Origin: Actinomycetota bacterium
GTDB lineage: Bacteria > Actinomycetota > Actinomycetes > Actinomycetales > Microbacteriaceae
NCBI GenBank assembly: GCA_009703545.1
Contig: WLFX01000022.1
Span: 1 to 10,224 of the forward strand
Direction: 5' to 3'
Length of the DNA: 10,224 bases
Positions 7,926 to 10,224 of this stretch are shown piece after piece (the first letter of the stretch is position 1; each line of letters begins with the position of its first letter). The notes below the pieces were generated by a model that was given only the letters and a program-made list of their open reading frames with translations, ran no database searches and was not told where the DNA came from. Made by a program: the position numbers and the translations under genes.

Positions 7926-7944
7926 TGGGAACACAACGTTCCCA
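7926..7944 (-). repeat. Perfect 7-bp inverted repeat between ruvB and yajC
   Basis: On the minus strand TGGGAAC-GTTGT-GTTCCCA begins directly after the ruvB stop codon. As RNA it is a 7-bp stem with a 5-base loop and no U-tract, so at most a weak terminator, a processing site or a 3' stabiliser for ruvCAB mRNA. As DNA it overlaps the end of the candidate -10 box at 7944-7949 and its expected start point, so it could instead be an operator. The sequence cannot separate these. Confidence 0.5.
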
Positions 7945-7949
7945 TCATA
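7944..7949 (-). promoter_or_regulatory. Candidate -10 box for a yajC-secDF(-relA) promoter
   Basis: TATGAT on the minus strand, overlapping the ruvB stop codon, is close to the TATAAT consensus and fits TANNNT. Transcription would start near 7937, giving a leader of about 38 bases to the yajC ATG. No good -35 hexamer is visible 16-18 bp upstream, within ruvB. It would let the Sec genes be expressed separately from ruvCAB. Confidence 0.3.
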
Positions 7950-8925
7950 GACCGCTCGGTTGCTCCTTCCCGAGCAATGCCCACGCGGCGGGTGTCGCAA
8001 CACGACCACGTGGGGTTCGAGCAATCAGACCGACCCGCACCAGGTATGGTTCGACCACCGATTCGAGCGTGTCCCGCTCTTCACCGACTGCCGATGCCAA
8101 CGTCGTGATTCCTGCTGGGCCACCACGAAACGACTCAATGAGCGTGGTTAACACGACTCGGTCGAGTCGGTCTAGCCCGTGGTCGTCAATGTCAAACACT
8201 TTCAGCGCAGCGTTCACAGCATCGCGTGACCCCGCGGAATCGTGAACGACAAGATAGTCGCGGACTCGGCGGAGTAATCGGTTCGCAATCCTAGGAGTTC
8301 CGCGTGAGCGGCGCGCGAGTTCACTGACGGCGTGTGGGTCGAGTTCAATTCCCAAGAGCCGCGCGCTTCGACGGATCACAAACTCAATTTCGCCCACCTC
8401 GTAGTACTCGAGGTGGGCCGTGTAGCCGAAGCGGTCTCTCAGAGGTGCCGGCAGCAGCCCGGATCGGGTAGTTGCGCCAACCAGGGTGAATGGCGCGATG
8501 TGTAACGGAACGGTCGTCGCCCCCGGGCCTTTACCCACCATGATGTCGATTCGAAAATCCTCCATCGCGATGTACAACATTTCTTCGACACCTCGCGGCA
8601 ACCGGTGAATCTCGTCGATGAACAAGGTCTCTCCCTCGGTCAACGACGACAACACCGCGGCCAAATCGCCCGTGTGCGTAATCGTTGGACCACTCGACAT
8701 ACGCAGCGGCGAGCCCGATTCGTGGGCGACAATCATCGCGAGTGTCGTCTTTCCTAAGCCGGGCGGGCCCGCCAACAAGACGTGATCGGGCGTTCGACTC
8801 TCAATCGTTGCCGCCGACAACATGACGGACAACTGTTTCCTAACCTTTTCTTGACCGATGAACTCCTCAAGAGAGCTGGGCCTGAGCGCACCCTCGAACG
8901 CGGAGTCGGCATCGACCTCGGTCAC
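7945..8925 (-). CDS. ruvB: Holliday junction branch-migration helicase RuvB
   Basis: This 326-residue AAA+ motor forms hexamers that drive branch migration of Holliday junctions with RuvA. The N-terminal phrase [15 protein letters not shown] (14-28) precedes Walker A GPPGLGKT (53-60), the following [15 protein letters not shown] (81-95), Walker [10 protein letters not shown] (101-109), sensor 1 LVGATTRSG (148-156), the arginine-finger region PLRDRFG (161-167) and sensor 2 [10 protein letters not shown] (208-217). The C-terminal winged helix ends with the DNA-contacting RTPRGRVAT (303-311). All expected motifs are intact and the length is slightly short of the usual 330-350 residues. The GTG start overlaps the ruvA stop by 4 bases (GTGA), which implies coupled translation. 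Confidence 0.98.
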   Translation of the reverse strand: MTEVDADSAFEGALRPSSLEEFIGQEKVRKQLSVMLSAATIESRTPDHVLLAGPPGLGKTTLAMIVAHESGSPLRMSSGPTITHTGDLAAVLSSLTEGETLFIDEIHRLPRGVEEMLYIAMEDFRIDIMVGKGPGATTVPLHIAPFTLVGATTRSGLLPAPLRDRFGYTAHLEYYEVGEIEFVIRRSARLLGIELDPHAVSELARRSRGTPRIANRLLRRVRDYLVVHDSAGSRDAVNAALKVFDIDDHGLDRLDRVVLTTLIESFRGGPAGITTLASAVGEERDTLESVVEPYLVRVGLIARTPRGRVATPAAWALLGKEQPSGL

Positions 8926-9485
8926 GAGCTTCCGCCGAGTGACGCAAGAGCGATTTTGAGGCGTTCAGAGAGGTTGGCCGTCGGGGAATCACGAATGACG
9001 TCGCGCGCAACCTCTCGCGCCGCGGATGTTGCCCAACCCAACCCGGTCAGGGCGTCGGCGAGTTCGATGGTCTCAGGGTTGGACGCCTGCGGCATTTTTC
9101 CCGTGAGTGACACGATTATCAAGGACGCCGTCTTTTGTCCGATGCCTGGAACCCCTCGGAACCGGGAATCGTCACCTGCTTCTACCGCTTCCGCGATGTC
9201 GATCGCGGTCATTGTCGACAGAATCGCCAGTGCGGTTCGTGGTCCAACTCCGGTAACTCCACGCAAAATGGTGAACAGTTGCTTGTCCTCGGCGGTGTCG
9301 AAGCCAAAAAGGAGCCATTCATCTTCGCGAGGGATGAGGACAGTGTGAAGGAACGCGTCCGTTCCGACTCGAAGCCTGCTCGCGACGTCACGAGGGACGG
9401 AAACGTGCAGGCCAATCCCATTTGTCTCGATGACGGCATCGCCAACGCCAGTCGACGCCACGATTCCACGCACGGTCGCAAGCAT
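8922..9485 (-). CDS. ruvA: Holliday junction DNA-binding protein RuvA
   Basis: This 187-residue protein binds four-way junctions as a tetramer and loads RuvB. The three usual domains are visible: an OB fold (about 1-62, opening MLATVRGIV), a domain with two helix-hairpin-helix motifs ([16 protein letters not shown] at 74-89 and [16 protein letters not shown] at 109-124), a linker around 130-138 and the small C-terminal RuvB-binding domain (about 140-187). The length is slightly short of the usual 190-205 residues, mostly in the linker. The ATG is 9 bases after the ruvC stop and lacks a strong Shine-Dalgarno, so re-initiation after ruvC is likely. Confidence 0.97.
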   Translation of the reverse strand: MLATVRGIVASTGVGDAVIETNGIGLHVSVPRDVASRLRVGTDAFLHTVLIPREDEWLLFGFDTAEDKQLFTILRGVTGVGPRTALAILSTMTAIDIAEAVEAGDDSRFRGVPGIGQKTASLIIVSLTGKMPQASNPETIELADALTGLGWATSAAREVARDVIRDSPTANLSERLKIALASLGGSS

Positions 9486-9494
9486 GTTGTCAGC

Positions 9495-10040
9495 CTACGA
9501 GCGTGAGGCCTTCACGGCCGTTCGCCACGCGCGCTGGGCATCTGTTTCGCCCTCGAGGGCGACGTCTCCGCCGCGCCACGCGTGACAGATCGCCAACGCC
9601 AACGCATCCGCCGCGTCGGCAGGTTTCGGAGGCTTATCGAGTTTGAGAATTGCGGTCACCATGGTCGTGACTTGCTTCTTGTCGGCTCGGCCGTATCCCG
9701 TGACAGCCGCCTTGACCTCGCTGGGCGTGTGCAGCGCAACCGCAAGTCCCCGCTCCGCAGCAAGAAGTAGCGCAATTCCGGCAACCTGTGCCGTCCCCAT
9801 GACGGATCGAACATTGTGTTGAGCGAAAACCCGCTCGATTGCAATGACATCCGGACGAAATGTGTCGAGTACCAGGTTGAGGCCGTCACGAATTGTCAGC
9901 AACCTTTGCTCCAACGGCGCGTCGGCGGCACTACGAATCACGGACACATTGACAAAGGCCACCGCTCGTGCCGACGCCGAGTCAATTACCCCGACGCCAC
10001 ACCGGGTGAGCCCGGGGTCAACGCCGAGGATTCGGGTCAC
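9495..10040 (-). CDS. ruvC: Crossover junction endodeoxyribonuclease RuvC
   Basis: This 181-residue RNase H-fold nuclease cuts Holliday junctions symmetrically. The four metal-binding acidic residues fit the family pattern: D7 in [13 protein letters not shown]69 in IAIERVF, and D142 and D145 in [13 protein letters not shown]. The junction-contact region [17 protein letters not shown] (72-88) is also typical. The C-terminal 20-25 residues are variable and charged. The GTG start immediately follows the TAA of the upstream yebC-family gene with no spacer. No SOS box is visible in front of it because there is no intergenic room, so any damage control would have to act upstream of yebC, outside the window. 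Confidence 0.97.
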   Translation of the reverse strand: MTRILGVDPGLTRCGVGVIDSASARAVAFVNVSVIRSAADAPLEQRLLTIRDGLNLVLDTFRPDVIAIERVFAQHNVRSVMGTAQVAGIALLLAAERGLAVALHTPSEVKAAVTGYGRADKKQVTTMVTAILKLDKPPKPADAADALALAICHAWRGGDVALEGETDAQRAWRTAVKASRS

Positions 10041-10224
10041 TTATTCGTCCGAGTCAAGTTCGGTTTGCACGTCGCCCGGAATCGAGAAGTTGGCGAACAC
10101 GTTTTGCACGTCGTCGAGATCTTCGAGGGCGTCAATCAACTGAAAGACTTTGCGCGCGGTCACAGCGTCGACGTCGACCGTCAGCGACGGCACGAACTCG
10201 GCTTCCGACGAGTCATAATCAAGA
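10041..10224 (-). CDS. yebC: YebC/PmpR-family protein, C-terminal 60 residues only
   Basis: Reading the minus strand from the right edge gives 60 codons and a TAA at 10043-10041. The phrases SSEAEFVPSLTVDVD, ARKVFQLIDALEDLDDVQNV and FANFSIPGDV match the C-terminal domain of YebC-family proteins, annotated as transcriptional regulators and in recent work linked to translation of difficult sequences. The tail TELDSDE is acidic. The rest, about three quarters of a roughly 250-residue protein, lies beyond the window. Its position directly before ruvC is the usual one in Actinobacteria and many other bacteria and supports the call. Confidence 0.9.
   Translation of the reverse strand, partial: LDYDSSEAEFVPSLTVDVDAVTARKVFQLIDALEDLDDVQNVFANFSIPGDVQTELDSDE

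Noticed and set aside
7926..7944. LexA (SOS) box near ruvB, from GAAC...GTTC
   Set aside because: The actinobacterial site needs GAAC-N4-GTTC and this one has a 5-base centre. It also lies downstream of ruvCAB, where it could not control them.
9801..9825. TCGAACATTGTGTTGA inside ruvC as an SOS box
   Set aside because: The right half does not match GTTC at the correct spacing, and it lies deep inside a coding region.

Overview
The window is a dense block of housekeeping genes from an actinobacterium. I place it in or near the Microbacteriales (Microbacteriaceae-like) with moderate confidence. The reasons are the gene order yebC-ruvC-ruvA-ruvB-yajC-secD-secF-relA, a single long bifunctional Rel protein, a SecD with an actinobacterial-style extracellular insert, moderately high GC by eye, and frequent GTG starts (six of the nine starts seen). 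Only about 185 bases lie outside genes, in five short gaps, which suggests a compact genome. No stretch over 300 bases lacks a gene, and I see no tRNA, rRNA, CRISPR array, insertion sequence, prophage or other mobile element.

Layout from left to right. (1) Positions 1-1272, minus strand: rarA (mgsA), a replication-fork AAA+ ATPase whose last residues run off the left edge. (2) 1273-1356: a divergent intergenic region with a TANNNT-type -10 box exactly 6 bases before each GTG start, so both flanking genes may be transcribed without a leader; a 10-bp AT-rich palindrome lies between the boxes. (3) 1357-2550, plus strand: a DUF349 helical protein, the only plus-strand gene, whose stop codon overlaps the stop codon of the convergent relA. 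(4) 2547-4799, minus: the (p)ppGpp synthetase/hydrolase Rel. (5) 4833-7899, minus: secF, secD and yajC, the accessory membrane complex of the Sec translocon. (6) 7900-7944: a 45-base gap with a perfect 7-bp inverted repeat and a possible -10 box for the yajC side. (7) 7945-10040, minus: ruvB, ruvA and ruvC, the Holliday-junction branch-migration and resolution genes. (8) 10041-10224, minus: the C-terminal end of a YebC-family protein.

The minus-strand genes from yebC to relA read as one tightly packed run (4-base GTGA overlaps at ruvA/ruvB and secD/secF, and a zero-base junction at yebC/ruvC). They are probably co-transcribed, possibly re-initiated at the ruvB-yajC gap. Functionally the run joins recombination repair, protein export and the stringent response, a grouping familiar in Actinobacteria and probably not a single pathway. 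The usual actinobacterial apt gene between secF and relA is missing.

I did not find a convincing undescribed system. The items worth a second look are regulatory and architectural: the twin leaderless promoters, the fully overlapping convergent stop codons, the palindrome in the ruvB-yajC gap, and the missing apt.
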